Source: Cellulomonas shaoxiangyii
Lineage (GTDB): Bacteria; Actinomycetota; Actinomycetes; Actinomycetales; Cellulomonadaceae
Length of the DNA: 64,000 nt
Direction: 5' to 3'
Assembly: GCF_004798685.1 (NCBI RefSeq)
Contig: NZ_CP039291.1
Location: forward strand, 3,286,001-3,350,000
A model generated the notes under the pieces. The model was not told the origin of the DNA, did no database searches, and saw only the letters and a program-made list of their open reading frames with translations. Shown here in pieces: positions 63,229 to 64,000 of the stretch. The translations under genes and the position numbers were made by a program. The number at the start of each line of letters is the position of its first letter. Within the stretch, counting starts at the first letter, position 1.

Positions 63229-64000
63229 CTACCCGCCCGGTGGGCGCAGCGGGTGGCGGCGGACGGTTCTCGCCACGGTGCCCGCGTGCACGTCCCGGGC
63301 CGTGAACCGGAGGACGACGGCGCCGGTGGCCACGATGGCGTTCTGCCGCGCGCGGTCGTGGAAGAGCGCCGCCGGTGTGCCGTGCGGCCCGGCACCGTCG
63401 ATCTCCGCGACCAGCAGGCGCCCGTCCCGCAGCCACCACCCGAGGTCGCCCCGCGCGAGGACGCGTCCGCCCGCGTCGCGCACCGGCACCTGGAGGTCGT
63501 GCGGCGGGACGCCGGCGTCCTGGCACTGCAGACGCGCCCACGACTCGAGCGGCGACTGCGCCCTGCCGTCGACGAGGGCCCACCACGTCGCGGTCCGCGC
63601 CGCGCCGCGCCGTCCGCGCGTGGCCCGCTGCACCAGCGCGAGGTCCGCCGGCCGGACCAGCCGGCGCTGCAGCGCCGAGTCGAGGACCGCGACCGCGTGC
63701 GGCCGGCTCAGCTCCGGCACGGCCTGCGCCAGCGCGCTGACCGGGTCGACGACGAGCGCGCCCCCGAGGCGGAGGACGCGCGTTCCCTCGCCGAGCCGGC
63801 GCATCCGGACCCCGCCGCGAGCGGCGTGGGTGGCGCCGCGGCGCGAGGCGACCTCGGGAGCGACGCCCGCCGGCAGGCCCTCCACGCCGAGGAGCGCGAG
63901 CGCGCAGCAGCCCGTCGCCACCGCGTGGTCGACGCCGACGGTGAGCAGCGCGAGCCAGGCCGTGCGCACCCGCCGACCGGCCGGGTCCGCCGGCCCGCCG
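63229..64000 (-). CDS. DUF559 nuclease-like protein, N-terminus outside window
   Basis: The C-terminal 120 residues match DUF559, a PD-(D/E)XK-type (Vsr-like) domain: ESWARLQCQDAG, then RGDLGWWLRDGRLLVAEIDG, and the final NAIVATGAVVLRFTARDV. The upstream part (CCALALLGVEGLP and following) resembles the AbiEi-type leader often fused to it. A GTG at 63969 could start the gene, but the frame stays open to the window edge and the usual N-terminal helix-turn-helix is missing, so the real start is probably beyond 64000. Activity is not established for these solo proteins. Confidence 0.75.
   Translation of the reverse strand, partial: GGPADPAGRRVRTAWLALLTVGVDHAVATGCCALALLGVEGLPAGVAPEVASRRGATHAARGGVRMRRLGEGTRVLRLGGALVVDPVSALAQAVPELSRPHAVAVLDSALQRRLVRPADLALVQRATRGRRGAARTATWWALVDGRAQSPLESWARLQCQDAGVPPHDLQVPVRDAGGRVLARGDLGWWLRDGRLLVAEIDGAGPHGTPAALFHDRARQNAIVATGAVVLRFTARDVHAGTVARTVRRHPLRPPGG

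Overview
The window is uniformly very GC-rich, has a high proportion of GTG starts, and carries typical actinobacterial genes (DUF3180, DUF2342 zinc protease, FolB-FolK beside FtsH, RsbW-like ATPase, PspC, NlpC/P60, MetX/MetY). Gene content and order suggest a Cellulomonas-like member of the Micrococcales; that placement is my inference from content and was not computed. I see no phage, insertion sequence or CRISPR array. Most of the window looks like core chromosome, with a patchier middle part (about 23-58 kb).

Layout. (1) 0-16 kb, minus strand: a long housekeeping run read from DUF2342 protease-tilS-hpt through ftsH-folE-folP-folB/folK-DUF3180, then two PH-domain membrane proteins, a Rossmann/DUF2520 protein, panC, panD and nadB. 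Eight junctions are 4-base GTGA or ATGA overlaps, implying translational coupling. The run covers tRNA-Ile lysidine modification, purine salvage, tetrahydrofolate synthesis, membrane proteolysis, pantothenate and the first step of NAD synthesis. (2) 16-20 kb: a penicillin-binding D,D-carboxypeptidase, inorganic pyrophosphatase and a secreted NlpC/P60 hydrolase with a long Pro-Ala-Asn linker. (3) 20-23 kb: metY-metX (homocysteine by direct sulfhydrylation), preceded by a possible leaderless seven-codon ORF containing Met and Cys codons. (4) 23-34 kb: assorted accessory enzymes, a RAMA-type protein, a divergent MFS pump/TetR pair, a fused FAD/Fe-S oxidase and an OsmC protein. (5) 34-58 kb: two similar sets, each with an AAA-type regulator-like ATPase, an M15 peptidase and a DUF3806-type protein; between them lie a MerR-like protein with TGxxPxV repeats, a methyltransferase, a large secreted subtilase, RNase H, a 5'-3' exonuclease, an ECF sigma factor with a membrane partner, a ParA/MinD ATPase, an RsbW-like ATPase and PspC. 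(6) 58-64 kb: tRNA-Thr(CGT), a secreted S33 lipoprotein hydrolase, holB-tmk, a GFO/IDH/MocA oxidoreductase and a DUF559 protein running off the end.

Regulatory pattern. Many genes that are not coupled to a neighbour have a TANNNT -10 hexamer ending exactly 6 or 7 bases before the start codon and lack a Shine-Dalgarno sequence, so their mRNAs are probably leaderless. I used this to set several starts. Strong hairpins separate many convergent or unrelated genes; one uses the two stop codons of convergent genes as the base of its stem, and another is translated as part of a gene that then stops inside an antisense tRNA.
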